A stretch of 64,000 nt of DNA from assembly GCA_020630575.1 (NCBI GenBank), contig JAHDBD010000005.1:124001-188000 (forward strand), read 5' to 3'. A model generated the notes under the pieces. The model worked only from the letters and a program-made list of their open reading frames with translations, had not been told where the DNA came from and ran no database searches. Every line of letters begins with the position of its first letter. Positions within the stretch are counted from its first letter, which is position 1. A program made the position numbers and the translations under genes. The DNA comes from Bernardetia sp. Its GTDB lineage: Bacteria > Bacteroidota > Bacteroidia > Cytophagales > Bernardetiaceae. Below, piece after piece: positions 17,564-26,881 of the stretch.

Positions 17564-19747
17564 TTATCTTACAAACAAAAGTTCACGATATTTAGGAAGT
17601 TGCCACATTTCATCATCGACAAACTGCTCTAATTTATCAGTTTCGTAACGAATTTTATCAAAATAAGGCTTTATTTTGTTGCAATAAGCATCTGCTCCTT
17701 CTGTTGGCTCTAGTAGGTTTGCTTTCTTGCGCTCGTTTATCATTTCTTTAACGAGTTTGGTAGCTTTATTGATGTGTTTCGAAATTCTGCGAGCTGTATC
17801 TGTTATCATTTCTAAATCATTATCTAAGCCAATTTTTTGCATTTTGTGGATAGTTTCAGTCAATTCTCCCAAATACTTCATAGCAGAAGGAATGACATGA
17901 TTTATTGTCAAGTCGCCTATCAAACGAGATTCAATCTGAACTTGGTGCAAGTAATTTTCTAAATGAATTTCTTGACGAGCTTCAATTTCTTGTTCTGTCA
18001 AGATAGCATTATCTGTAAATAATTTTCTACCTTTTTTGGTAAGATTAGCTGTAAGAGCTTCTGGAGTGGTTCTTAAATTAGAAAGACCTCGTTTTTTAGC
18101 TTCTTCTGCCCACTCATCACTATAATTATTGCCTTCAAAACGAATTGCTTTTGATTCTTTGATATAACGACGAAGAACATTAACGATAGCTAATTCTCTT
18201 TTTTCTCCATTTGCTTCTGCTTTTTCTACTTCATCATGGAATTTTACAAGTTGATCAGCAACTGCCGTATTCAAAACCATCATGGGAAGTGAACAGTTGG
18301 CAGTAGAACCAACAGCACGGAATTCGAATTTATTTCCTGTAAAAGCAAAAGGTGAAGTACGATTTCTGTCTGTATTGTCTAACAAAATTGGTGGAATTTT
18401 ATCAATTCCTAACTTGATATACATATTGTCTCCTTTACCAACTTCTACTTTTGCATTTTCTTCTAATTCGTTCAATACTTTATCAAGTTGTGAACCTACA
18501 AAAACAGAAATAATAGCTGGAGGTGCTTCATTTGCACCCAAACGATAATCATTTGAGTCAGAAGCAATACTTGCACGAAGCAAATCGGCATGTTCGTGAA
18601 CAGCTTTAATTGTATTTACAAAAAAGGCTAAAAACTGTAAATTTTCTTTTGGCTTATTAGAAGGAGCTAATAAATTCTTGCCTGTATCTGTACTTAAAGC
18701 CCAGTTGTTGTGTTTTCCACTTCCGTTTACACCTTGAAATGGCTTTTCATGGAAAAGAACTTTCAAATTATGACGTTCTGCTACTCTGCTCATTACATCC
18801 ATCAAAACCATATTGTGATCGACAGCTACGTTTACTTCCTCAAATTGTGGCGCACATTCAAACTGTGCAGGTGCAACTTCATTATGACGAGTAGTAATCG
18901 GAATACCTAATTTCAATGATTCAATTTCGAAGTCTTGCATAAATGCTTTTACTCTTGAAGGAATCGAACCAAAATAGTGATCATCTAATTGCTGACCACG
19001 AGCTGGAGCATGACTCAAAACAGTACGACCACCAAGCATTAAATCATGACGAGCATAGAATAGTGCTTTATCCACTACAAAAAATTCTTGCTCAACACCC
19101 AAAGTAATTGTAACCTTGTTTACATTTCTATCAAAAAGACGACAAACATTAGTGGCAGCACGATTCAGTAAGTCAATAGAACGAATCAAAGGTGTTTTGT
19201 GATCTAGTGCCTCACCTGTATAAGATACAAAAAGCGACGGAATACAAAGTGTTTTACCTCCTCCACTTTCTACAATAAAAGCAGGAGAAGAAGGATCCCA
19301 AGCTGTATAACCACGAGCTTCAAAAGTTACACGAAGTCCACCACTAGGAAAAGAAGAAGCATCAGGTTCTTGCTGAACAAGTGTAGAGCCTTTAAATTCT
19401 TCTAAAGGAGTTCCGTCTGCACTCGGACGAAAAAATGAATCATGTTTTTCTGCACTTGTGCCACGCAACGGCTGAAACCAGTGTGTATAGTGCGTAACAC
19501 CGTTTTCGATTGCCCATGCTTTCATTCCAGAAGCCACAGCATCAGCAAGACGAGTGTCTATTTTTTGACTTTTTTCGACGGCTGTTTTTAGGTTTTTGTA
19601 TGTTGTAGAAGACAAATAGCGTTGCATTGCTTTGTCATTAAAAACATTTACTCCAAAGTAATCAGAAATACGATTAGATGGTGGAGTTACTTTTACTTCT
19701 GGGCGATTTTTGGCATCTTTTAATGCTTCAAAACGAATATGTGACAT
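17564..19747 (-). CDS. glnN: Glutamine synthetase type III
   Basis: 727 residues, the large GSIII class found in Bacteroidota and cyanobacteria (types I and II are about 450). It joins ammonia and glutamate using ATP and forms double-hexamer dodecamers. Visible GSIII features: the N-terminal YFGVNVFND segment, THYTHWFQPLRG, GVEQEFFVVD in the catalytic sheet, HNEVAPAQFECAP, FQGVNGSGKHNNWALSTD and NRTSPFAFTGNKFEFRAVGS. All expected metal- and substrate-binding stretches are present. Single gene with its own terminator. A TATATTTG -7-like box lies on the minus strand at 19863-19870 in a leader of about 110 bases. Confidence 0.97.
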   Translation of the reverse strand: MSHIRFEALKDAKNRPEVKVTPPSNRISDYFGVNVFNDKAMQRYLSSTTYKNLKTAVEKSQKIDTRLADAVASGMKAWAIENGVTHYTHWFQPLRGTSAEKHDSFFRPSADGTPLEEFKGSTLVQQEPDASSFPSGGLRVTFEARGYTAWDPSSPAFIVESGGGKTLCIPSLFVSYTGEALDHKTPLIRSIDLLNRAATNVCRLFDRNVNKVTITLGVEQEFFVVDKALFYARHDLMLGGRTVLSHAPARGQQLDDHYFGSIPSRVKAFMQDFEIESLKLGIPITTRHNEVAPAQFECAPQFEEVNVAVDHNMVLMDVMSRVAERHNLKVLFHEKPFQGVNGSGKHNNWALSTDTGKNLLAPSNKPKENLQFLAFFVNTIKAVHEHADLLRASIASDSNDYRLGANEAPPAIISVFVGSQLDKVLNELEENAKVEVGKGDNMYIKLGIDKIPPILLDNTDRNRTSPFAFTGNKFEFRAVGSTANCSLPMMVLNTAVADQLVKFHDEVEKAEANGEKRELAIVNVLRRYIKESKAIRFEGNNYSDEWAEEAKKRGLSNLRTTPEALTANLTKKGRKLFTDNAILTEQEIEARQEIHLENYLHQVQIESRLIGDLTINHVIPSAMKYLGELTETIHKMQKIGLDNDLEMITDTARRISKHINKATKLVKEMINERKKANLLEPTEGADAYCNKIKPYFDKIRYETDKLEQFVDDEMWQLPKYRELLFVR

Positions 19748-20127
19748 AAATAGAAATTTTGAGAGAATAAGGTGTTAAATTAAAACTTTTGTTGAATTGA
19801 TTTTTTGCATCAATTCTATAAATAAAGTTGATTTTCTAAAAAAATGACCTTTAAATATAAGGCAAATATAAATAAACTTTATTAATTTATAGTTGATGCC
19901 CTCAAATATTAACCTATTTTTCTATACATTGTTTTTTATTAAAGAATATCCTGTTTTGGAACTACTTTACTTTCCTGATTTTTTCATTGAAATTTAAATT
20001 ATGGCTGTAGTATAAGTATCTTATAAGTTTTAAATATATATAAGAATATTCATGGAAAAATTTGTAATTAATCAAAAAATCAGTAGATTTATAGAAAAAT
20101 TAAGTATTTATTATAATGTGTTTATTT
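19748..20127. other. Intergenic stretch, AT-rich, no gene seen
   Basis: About 380 bases with no open frame of note. It holds the glnN leader on the minus strand and whatever drove the decayed TssD module on the plus strand. No repeat or hairpin stands out. Confidence 0.6.
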
Positions 20128-20603
20128 ATGAGTTTTTCATAGCCAAAATCTACAGTAGAAGATAAGGCAATTACTATTCTTGATTTCAAATTTCGTCTTA
20201 CGATAGCTGTCGACGCTCACAGATTTCCTATGGAAACCAAACAGAACTGTCTTTGAAATTATCTTCGAAACTACAACTGACCAAAGTTTTATAAGTTGGG
20301 CTATTGATATGATCAAGCCTGTCAAAATTGTAATTTCTCCTGTTACTGGAGCAAGTAAAAGTAGAATTATTGAGCTTTATGATGTCCATTTTGTAGACTT
20401 CAAGAATGATTTTCATTCTATCAATAGGCGAACCTATGACTACTGCTATAGTGATAGAAGAGGCTAAGTCTTAGATTGTTATTGGAAGAAAACGGATTTG
20501 AATACAAAAACTCCTTAGTAATAGAGTCCTTGAAAATATAAACATCATAGCAGATACTATGCGTTTAGAGTTAGAAGCTACTCTTAAAGTTGAAAATAAT
20601 TAA
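20128..20603 (+). pseudogene. tssD: Broken tssD (hcp) gene, paralogue of the gene at 1354
   Basis: The plus strand reads as a damaged copy of the TssD gene at 1354-2052. Shared stretches include V-E-D-K-x-I-x-I-L-D-F-K-F-R, V-F-E-I-I-F-E-T-T-x-D-Q-S-F, A-S-K-S-R-I-I-E-L-Y-D-V-H and the Y-W-K-K-T-D-L segment. Damage seen: a TAG at codon 5 (20140-20142), a frame change near 20240-20260, another around 20420-20460, and more stops before the final TAA at 20601. The C-terminal extension is shortened and scrambled. Nucleotide identity with the intact gene is still obvious by eye, so the decay is recent or the copy was formed from a close relative. Confidence 0.85.
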
Positions 20604-20647
20604 CCAAATAAAATACTCATTTATCATTTGCCTAAACTCCTTTTACT

Positions 20648-22066
20648 ATGTTTCTATACGACCCTGAAGATCCTGATAACTATGTTACTATCAGACCACT
20701 TACTCCTCCATCTCTCAAGATTGTTGATGTATTAGATAAGGATTCTAAAACTCTCACTTCTACTACTATCAATGCAAGTGAAGAATATACCTATGTTACT
20801 GAGGAAAAAGGCAATAATTTGAAATGGTGTTTCTGGTTGGACAACCGAGACGATGATTTTGAGAAAAAACATATCATTAAAATAGAATCTACTACTGAAA
20901 ATAAAAAAGATTCAGAAACAGACTTTTTCCTTACTTCTAAAGCTGAAGGAGAGGAGAAGAAAAAAGAAAATACAGAATTACTACAAACAAATGCTATTCT
21001 TTCGGCTACCCCAATTACTGTAAAGGACAGAGAAGGGAAAGACGTTAGTGCTTTGAAAGTAATATTTTCTAAGTGGTTACATAGAGAAAAAGTAAAAGTA
21101 GAAGTCTATGAGAAAAAACCTACCCGAGATGAGAGTAAAAAGGCTGTCAGAAGTTATGTAGTAGCTGGTAAGCCAGAAATAGCTACTAGTCTATACATAG
21201 ATGATTTAGGAAATGAACTGTATAAAAGCAATTGTGAAGGTCTTCCTGTAGCTGTTGTTATTATACCTAGTAGTCAAGTAGAAGATTTTAAGGAAAAAAT
21301 GGAAGAGTTTAGCACATCAGATAGTGATACCAACTATGGACAAAATCTTATACTAAGAAATAATTTTGGAGGAACTGCTTATATGGTAGATGATCTACTT
21401 CAAATAAATAATTACAATACTCCTAGTACAGATGGAAAGGATTTAGATGGAAATCCTCTTTTAGCAGAGTACAGTTCATCTATAGATATGAAATATACTA
21501 TGCAGTATGAAGGAATGGCAATACTAGGATCATCTGCTAAAGCTACCTTAAATATGGGTAATATAGATACAAAAAAGCTAGTAAGTAGTTGTTTTCTATC
21601 AGGAAATCCACACATACATTCTCATAGAGTTCTTCATGATTCAAGGATAAGTCAACTAGGTCGTAAAGGAAAGGCAATTTCTAATGAACCTTCAAAAAGT
21701 GACTGGAGTGGTGCTAATACGACTCCAACTGAATCATTTGGAGGAGGAGCTGGAACACGACTCAAGGGACATGCAAGAACTACACATTTTAATCTTATAG
21801 CCTATGCAGCAGGTTCTGAGAATCAATTAATATTCTATAAAAAAATATTAAAGATAGAATACTCTAAACCTTCGGAGAACTATCTCTTCAATGTAGGTAT
21901 GGGTACTGAAGAAATATTTATATGCTTTTCTATAGATGTAGCTACTTTATCTATGATTCGCTCCACTATCCGAAAATCAACAGTAGGAGGAACAATTACA
22001 AAACTCAAATACAAAGGATATGACAACGAAAATAAAAGACCAGCACTTGATATTAGTGGTTTGTAA
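20648..22066 (+). CDS. Unknown large soluble protein, candidate type VI secretion cargo
   Basis: 472 residues, no signal peptide or membrane helix. It follows the broken tssD by 45 bases and overlaps a lipoprotein gene, the same order as the cassette at 1.3-4.3 kb. Residues 1-90 and 115-170 look like two beta-sandwich modules (PPSLKIVDVLDKDSKTL, then AILSATPITVKDREGKDVSA), similar in style to delivery domains of Bacteroidota secretion-associated proteins. The C-terminal part (about 230-470) has a compact histidine motif H322-I-H324-S-H326, a glycine-rich FGGGAGTR stretch and GHARTTHFNL. I do not recognise an enzyme family. An effector role is inferred from the neighbours. Confidence 0.65.
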   Translation: MFLYDPEDPDNYVTIRPLTPPSLKIVDVLDKDSKTLTSTTINASEEYTYVTEEKGNNLKWCFWLDNRDDDFEKKHIIKIESTTENKKDSETDFFLTSKAEGEEKKKENTELLQTNAILSATPITVKDREGKDVSALKVIFSKWLHREKVKVEVYEKKPTRDESKKAVRSYVVAGKPEIATSLYIDDLGNELYKSNCEGLPVAVVIIPSSQVEDFKEKMEEFSTSDSDTNYGQNLILRNNFGGTAYMVDDLLQINNYNTPSTDGKDLDGNPLLAEYSSSIDMKYTMQYEGMAILGSSAKATLNMGNIDTKKLVSSCFLSGNPHIHSHRVLHDSRISQLGRKGKAISNEPSKSDWSGANTTPTESFGGGAGTRLKGHARTTHFNLIAYAAGSENQLIFYKKILKIEYSKPSENYLFNVGMGTEEIFICFSIDVATLSMIRSTIRKSTVGGTITKLKYKGYDNENKRPALDISGL

Positions 22067-22853
22067 ATTGTGTGTATTTTTACTGTTACTTTCTTGCAAA
22101 AAGGATACTAGTAATACACCTAAATTTGTTTATGATACTGAAAGTAATTGTAGAGCTATTGAATCATGGGAAGATAATGTTATCGTAAATGACACTTTAA
22201 CTGTCCATCAAATAAGTGCTTCAACATGGCAGAAAGTTACTTTTCGTAATCCTAAAGATTCAACCTCCCTATTGTTTCCTACACCAGCCGAAAATACTTC
22301 TATATTAAAAATAGATACTACTGTTTTTGTCTTAGATGGGTACAGTGTGTTTAAAGTTAATGATCTAAAGTACCTTTCTACTTTAGAGTATGAGGATATG
22401 ACTGCTCCTACAGAAAAAGAGGAGGAGTTTAATACTGCTTATAAGGTAGTAAGAGACAACCTCCAATACTTAGATTTTCAGGATTTAGATCTTAAAGATG
22501 ACGGTTATCCAATAGGAAGTAGTCGTCCAGTAGGTATGTTTGAAGAGGAGGGTAATTTGCATATAGTTACTTGTAACGCACATTCTATGATGACAAACAC
22601 AAATTTTATTGTTCTTGTTAATGAAATAAGCAATGGAAAAATAGTAAAATCTTATAAGGTACTAGAAACTAGGTTAAGAAGATATTCTACCTCAAGCAGA
22701 ATGATAGGGGAATATCTTAACGTTCAAATAGAAGATGACATAAATTTATCTACTTGCATAAGTCTAGTATTCAAGCAAGATAGTGTTATTATAAGTAACA
22801 ATAGCTCTATAGAAATATACTATCCTCCTGTCGCTGCCTCTCCGAAAAAATAA
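22020..22853 (+). CDS. Lipoprotein, candidate immunity partner of the upstream protein
   Basis: 277 residues. Its ATG lies inside the 3' end of the preceding gene (47-base overlap in another frame), implying translational coupling. A hydrophobic segment ends in LLLLSCKKD, a lipobox with the Cys at residue 26. The mature region is mostly beta-forming and unrecognised; it may adopt a propeller-like fold (repeats such as IVTCNAHSMMTNTNFIVLVNE). Position after a secreted-type protein gene suggests immunity. Alternative starts at TTG (codon 10) or GTG (codon 13) would shorten the signal. Confidence 0.65.
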   Translation: MTTKIKDQHLILVVCKLCVFLLLLSCKKDTSNTPKFVYDTESNCRAIESWEDNVIVNDTLTVHQISASTWQKVTFRNPKDSTSLLFPTPAENTSILKIDTTVFVLDGYSVFKVNDLKYLSTLEYEDMTAPTEKEEEFNTAYKVVRDNLQYLDFQDLDLKDDGYPIGSSRPVGMFEEEGNLHIVTCNAHSMMTNTNFIVLVNEISNGKIVKSYKVLETRLRRYSTSSRMIGEYLNVQIEDDINLSTCISLVFKQDSVIISNNSSIEIYYPPVAASPKK

Positions 22854-22906
22854 GACATAGTTAGGATGTCGTATATTGAACATAATTTATCAGTATGATA
22901 GGTTAA

Positions 22907-23038
22907 TATGAATGGAAGGAAGAGATAAAAGGTATAAAATACACAGGTTATGAAACAGTGTCAATGAAAAAAATATTAGCTATCTTATTTCTTTTGTTCT
23001 TATCTAATTGTGGGAGTAATAATTTTTTAAATTTGTAA
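22907..23038 (+). pseudogene. Remnant of an effector 3' end joined to a truncated lipoprotein start
   Basis: One open stretch reads EWKEEIKGIKYTGYETVS and runs into MKKILAILFLLFLSNCGSNN, then stops after 24 codons of the lipoprotein (ATG 22964, TAA 23036). The first part resembles the tail of the upstream large protein (TKLKYKGYDNE), and the second is a lipoprotein signal with lipobox LSNC. This is what would remain if another cargo-immunity pair had been lost by recombination between copies. The resemblance is short, so the reading is tentative. Confidence 0.5.
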
Positions 23039-23257
23039 AGTCTCCACTATTTTTAGAATGTTACTTAATGTTTTACTCTGACTACAATGTCTTTTATTTA
23101 TATAAATCCAACTTTCCCTCAAAAAAGCAGATTTACACGAAGCACAAATCACAATTTTATCATTTTCCTTTATCAGATCGCCTGTAATTGGGTCTTTGCG
23201 TTCTTGATTGAGAAAATCAAAGTAATCTTGAGTAGATAATTTGTGAATATGTATCAT
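23027..23257 (-). CDS. Small protein with possible RING/treble-clef zinc motif
   Basis: 76 residues, ATG at 23257. It contains DPITGDLIKENDKIVICASC-K-S-A-F and then Y-I-N-K-R-H-C. The C-x2-C and later H-C, plus a W-I-Y strand between them, resemble the small prokaryotic RING-like or treble-clef zinc finger proteins. The final Cys pair expected for two zinc ions is absent, so one zinc site is more likely. The end overlaps the lipoprotein remnant by 12 bases. Real gene status is likely because the composition is protein-like and no other frame covers it. Confidence 0.5.
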   Translation of the reverse strand: MIHIHKLSTQDYFDFLNQERKDPITGDLIKENDKIVICASCKSAFLRESWIYINKRHCSQSKTLSNILKIVETLQI

Positions 23258-23344
23258 TTTTTTTGATAAATAAAGCAGAATAAAAATAGATTGCAGATTA
23301 TAATTTACGTAAAACTAATTATTTAGGTTAAGCTGTTTTTTTCA

Positions 23345-23392
23345 AAAAAGAACCCACACAGATAATTTTTACAATTACTTGTGTGGGTTTTA
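23345..23392. terminator. Terminator after fumC
   Basis: Arms AACCCACACA (23351-23360) and TGTGTGGGTT (23380-23389), loop of 19 bases, A-run left and T-run right. It ends the fumC transcript on the minus strand. Confidence 0.85.
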
Positions 23393-23413
23393 AAATTCTT
23401 TATAAATAAAAAA

Positions 23414-24814
23414 TTACTTCAAAGAACCTGTCATTTCAGCAGGAACAACCCATTTATCAAATTCTTCTGAAGTTAAATATTCTAATTCGACAGCAGCCTG
23501 ACGAAGAGTTTTGTTTTCTTGATGCGCTTTTTTAGCAATTTTGGCAGATTTTTCATATCCAATATGTGTATTGAGAGCAGTAACAAGCATCAGTGAATTT
23601 TCTAAATGTTGTTGAATAATTTCATTGTTTGGCTTGATACCAGCAGCACAATTATCTGTGAAAGAAACACAAGCATCACCAATCAAACGAGCAGATTGAA
23701 GTACGTTTGCAGCAATCAGAGGTTTAAAGACATTGAGTTCGAAGTGTCCGTTTGAACCACCCACCGAAACTGCAACGTCATTTCCCATTACTTGAGCGCA
23801 AACCATTGTCAATGCTTCTGGCTGTGTAGGATTTACTTTACCAGGCATAATAGAAGAGCCTGGTTCGTTGTCTGGAATGATAATTTCTCCAATTCCACAA
23901 CGAGGTCCCGAACTGAGCATACGAATATCATTTGCAATTTTCATAAGCGAAACAGCAGTGCGTTTCAATGCTCCTGAAAGCTCCACCATTGCATCGTGAG
24001 CAGCTAACGCTTCAAATTTGTTTGGCGCAGTTACAAATGGTAAACCTGTAAGATTTGCAATTTTTTGTGCTACCAAAACATCATAACCTTTTGGTGTATT
24101 TAATCCAGTTCCTACGGCAGTTCCTCCTAAAGCTAATTCTTTTACCATTTCTAGCGCATTTTTGATGCAACGCAAAGAATTATTTAACTGCTGAACATAC
24201 CCAGAAAATTCTTGTCCTAATGTAAGTGGAGTAGCATCCATAAAGTGAGTACGACCTGTTTTTACGATGTCTTTAAACTCTTCTACTTTGCTTTGAAGTG
24301 CATCACGTAATTTCTCAATTCCTTTAATGGTATTTTCTGTTACCAATTTGTAGGCAGCAATGTGCATTGCTGTAGGAAAAGTGTCGTTTGAAGACTGTGA
24401 TTTGTTTACATCATCATTTGGATGCAATGCTTTTTTCTCATCTGTCAGTGTACCACCTTGCAAAACATGTCCACGATAAGCAACTACTTCGTTTACGTTC
24501 ATATTTGACTGCGTTCCCGAACCTGTTTGCCAAATTACTAAAGGAAATTCTTTATCTAATTTTCCTTCCAAAATTTCATCACAGGCTTTTCCGATAAGGT
24601 CACTTTTTTCTTTTGCTAAAACACCTAGTTCTGTGTTGGCTTGTGCAGCAGCTTTTTTAAGATATGCAAAGGCATAAATAATTTCTTTTGGCATAGAAGC
24701 TTCATCGCCTATTTTGAAATTGTTGCGACTACGCTCTGTTTGTGCGCCCCAGTATTTTTCGGCAGGAACTTTTACCTCGCCCATTGTATCACGCTCAATA
24801 CGAAAATCTGACAT
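23414..24814 (-). CDS. fumC: Fumarate hydratase class II
   Basis: 466 residues, normal length. It interconverts fumarate and L-malate in the TCA cycle as a homotetramer without iron-sulfur. The superfamily signature [15 protein letters not shown] is at about residue 315-330. Other active-site stretches are [28 protein letters not shown] and [20 protein letters not shown]. Class II is separated from aspartase by the GTAVGTGLN and S-S-N-D-T-F forms, and aspartase is the main alternative. Leader contains a palindromic repeat (see 24833). Confidence 0.96.
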   Translation of the reverse strand: MSDFRIERDTMGEVKVPAEKYWGAQTERSRNNFKIGDEASMPKEIIYAFAYLKKAAAQANTELGVLAKEKSDLIGKACDEILEGKLDKEFPLVIWQTGSGTQSNMNVNEVVAYRGHVLQGGTLTDEKKALHPNDDVNKSQSSNDTFPTAMHIAAYKLVTENTIKGIEKLRDALQSKVEEFKDIVKTGRTHFMDATPLTLGQEFSGYVQQLNNSLRCIKNALEMVKELALGGTAVGTGLNTPKGYDVLVAQKIANLTGLPFVTAPNKFEALAAHDAMVELSGALKRTAVSLMKIANDIRMLSSGPRCGIGEIIIPDNEPGSSIMPGKVNPTQPEALTMVCAQVMGNDVAVSVGGSNGHFELNVFKPLIAANVLQSARLIGDACVSFTDNCAAGIKPNNEIIQQHLENSLMLVTALNTHIGYEKSAKIAKKAHQENKTLRQAAVELEYLTSEEFDKWVVPAEMTGSLK

Positions 24815-24832
24815 ATATTTTTTTATTATTAA

Positions 24833-24860
24833 GTTGTTGGTGAGGACACCAACAACGGCA
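24833..24860. repeat. Palindromic repeat family B in the fumC leader
   Basis: Arms GTTGTTGGTG (24833-24842, read as plus) and CACCAACAAC, followed by GGCA. In the fumC mRNA the hairpin ends 18 bases before the ATG. Near-identical hairpins lie upstream of the genes starting at 51715 and 55322, with variants at 26590-26706. Together they form a dispersed repeat family with the same orientation relative to the gene in all three leader copies. Confidence 0.8.
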
Positions 24861-24881
24861 AATGAAGAATTAAAATGATAG

Positions 24882-24912
24882 TAAAATTACTCACTTTGTT
24901 TTTGCATTGCAA
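24882..24912 (-). promoter_or_regulatory. Probable fumC promoter
   Basis: On the minus strand: TTG at 24912-24910, 20 bases, then TAATTTTA at 24889-24882 (one mismatch to TAnnTTTG). Predicted transcription start near 24875 puts the palindromic repeat inside the 5' leader. Confidence 0.45.
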
Positions 24913-24943
24913 ATTTTGAGGTTTCTTTTGAAAAGATTCAAAA

Positions 24944-25540
24944 TTAATCTTCTATAAAGACATTGTCATATTGATAACAGCTTATCTCCTCTAATTTATG
25001 ATTGGTTTCAATTCCAATAGATTTTGCGATTGAAATAATCTTACTTCCTTGACCTATATTTTTCAAATTTTCTTCTTCAAAAGGTAAAGGCTTTCCTATA
25101 TTTTCTATTAATTCCCCACCCTTAAAATCAGGATCATCTACAATATATTTACGACGAAGTAATCCATTTTTATAATAGGTAACATCAAAGGAATAATCAC
25201 AATCGCCCATAGAACAATAAAACAAATCATATTTTTCTCCTAACTTATCGATTTTCTTTCTAAAAGAATCAGAATGCCATAAATTATACCACCAATTATC
25301 CATAATATGAACCCATTCTTTATCCTTTGTGATGAAAAGTGATTGTTTAATATCATCTTCTATATTTCTTATTTTACAATTATCAAACTCTAAAAATTCA
25401 AGAATATGTTCATCTGATAAATGATTTAGACCTTTTATAAAAATAAAAAATGGACTGTGAAAACTACCTGTGTATTTATCTATCATTTTAATATAATTTA
25501 TTTGATGCAAATTTCGAAAGTGTTCAATGGAACAAATCAT
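24944..25540 (-). CDS. Conserved-looking protein of unknown function
   Basis: 198 residues from ATG at 25540; an ATG at 25486 (MIDKYTGSFH) preceded by an A-rich stretch may be the true start, giving 180 residues. No signal peptide or membrane segment. Aromatic-rich centre (WVHIMDNWWYNLWHSDSF) and a segment SFDVTYYKNGLLRRKYIV reminiscent of small intracellular immunity-type or SMI1-like proteins, but I cannot assign a family. It lies between fumC and a divergent M23 peptidase gene. Confidence 0.6.
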   Translation of the reverse strand: MICSIEHFRNLHQINYIKMIDKYTGSFHSPFFIFIKGLNHLSDEHILEFLEFDNCKIRNIEDDIKQSLFITKDKEWVHIMDNWWYNLWHSDSFRKKIDKLGEKYDLFYCSMGDCDYSFDVTYYKNGLLRRKYIVDDPDFKGGELIENIGKPLPFEEENLKNIGQGSKIISIAKSIGIETNHKLEEISCYQYDNVFIED

Positions 25541-25654
25541 ATCTAAAAAATAGCTAAATCTAGTACAATCAGACTAATAATTTATGTATTTTTTATATAG
25601 TCCTCAAAAAATACGTATTTTTGTGATTCATTTCCGATTATTATTTATCAAATA

Positions 25655-26545
25655 ATGGTCTTATCTAACATTCAATCACTAATCACTAACAAGACTTTGA
25701 ATCAGAAAAAAACATTTTGGCAATGGTTTACACATCATTATTTGATGGTATTTCGTGATGAAGAAAATTTTGAAAAACTAAGAACTATTCGTTTCAACTT
25801 TGCGAAAGTTGTGGTTATTTTGACTGGCTTTGTTTTGCTTATTTTTATACCTTCTTATTTTTTGGCAAAAGCCATTACTGATTATCAAATTTCTACTTCT
25901 GAAAATCCACAAGCTAGACTTTTTAAATTAATGGAAAAGTCAGATTCTTTAGAAGCTATCGTGGCAGGACAGAATGAGTATTATGAAAATCTAAGACAAA
26001 TTTTGGGTGGAAATATTCCAAAAGATGAAATTTCAGAAGATTCTACTGAAAATACTATCAATACACAAGATTTAGATTTAGAGCAAATAGATTCTATTGA
26101 TTTGGCTTTCAGAAAACAATTTGAAAAAGAAGATTCTAAAACAAAAGGATTACGAACTTCAAAAAGTGAGTTACAACAAGTTTTATTTTTCTCTCCTATT
26201 TCAGGAATAGTGACTAACCAATATAATTCGTCTAGTTCACATTTTGGAGTTGATGTAGTTGCACCAAAAAATGAAGTTATTAAAGCTGCTGCTGACGGAA
26301 CAGTTATTTTATCGTCTTGGACACAAGATTCTGGACATACATTAGCTATTCAGCACAAACATCAATTGGTTTCTTTTTACAAACATAATTCTGTTTTACT
26401 CAAAAAAGTAGGTGAGATAGTAAAAGCTGGAGATCCAGTTGCTGTCATTGGAAACTCTGGAGAACTTACAGATGGTCCACATTTGCATTTTGAGCTTTGG
26501 TATGAAGGAAATCCTGTTAATCCACAAGATTTTATTTCTTTTTAA
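25655..26545 (+). CDS. M23 family metallopeptidase (LytM domain), membrane-anchored
   Basis: 296 residues. A cytoplasmic N-terminus of about 50 residues, one membrane helix (VVVILTGFVLLIFIPSYFL), a short coiled-coil region and a C-terminal LytM domain. Zinc ligands: His196 and Asp200 in HFGVD, and His278 in GPHLHFE, with His276 as catalytic partner. Family members cleave peptidoglycan cross-links or activate amidases. All ligands are intact, so activity is expected. The domain ends with the usual NPVNPQDFI. A TATTTTTG -7 box at 25616-25623 suggests its own promoter. Confidence 0.9.
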   Translation: MVLSNIQSLITNKTLNQKKTFWQWFTHHYLMVFRDEENFEKLRTIRFNFAKVVVILTGFVLLIFIPSYFLAKAITDYQISTSENPQARLFKLMEKSDSLEAIVAGQNEYYENLRQILGGNIPKDEISEDSTENTINTQDLDLEQIDSIDLAFRKQFEKEDSKTKGLRTSKSELQQVLFFSPISGIVTNQYNSSSSHFGVDVVAPKNEVIKAAADGTVILSSWTQDSGHTLAIQHKHQLVSFYKHNSVLLKKVGEIVKAGDPVAVIGNSGELTDGPHLHFELWYEGNPVNPQDFISF

Positions 26546-26589
26546 TTTTGTTTGTTTCGTTAGTAATATACTGACAACGATAAAAAAGA

Positions 26590-26706
26590 ATCGTCGATCG
26601 GTAAGGACACCGACAATGGTATTGCAATCTCTTCAAAATAATGTAAAACAGGGTTAAAACCCTGTTCAATTTATAGTGCTGCCACTGTTGGTTTCCACCG
26701 ACTATT
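26590..26706. repeat. Paired inverted copies of palindromic repeat family B
   Basis: The left copy (about 26595-26625, TCGGT/ACCGA hairpin followed by CAATGG) and the right copy (about 26679-26705, opposite orientation, TTGGT/ACCGA) flank a central palindrome ACAGGGTT/AACCCTGT at 26648-26665. The arrangement resembles a REP/BIME pair. It sits between two convergent genes. Confidence 0.65.
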
Positions 26707-26822
26707 GTAAAACACAAATAAACTTATGCTACATTGTATTCAATTGAAAATAGCTAAATTCTACTTTTTATAAATCTATCCTTTTTTATAAAAATTTCAG
26801 AACTATTTCTATCAGTAAAAAC

Positions 26823-26860
26823 AAAAGCCTTTTATCAGAAAATGATAAAAGGCTTTTATT
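26823..26860. terminator. Terminator after the giant secreted protein gene
   Basis: Perfect 14-base arms AAAAGCCTTTTATC (26823-26836) and GATAAAAGGCTTTT (26844-26857) with a 7-base loop. Confidence 0.92.
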
Positions 26861-26881
26861 ATAAATACTATAATTTGAGAA

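Noticed and set aside
20137..20416. Two short minus-strand frames of 62 codons over the broken tssD
   Set aside because: They mirror the plus-strand TssD-like sequence; the same kind of antisense frame occurs opposite the intact copy at 1360-1683.
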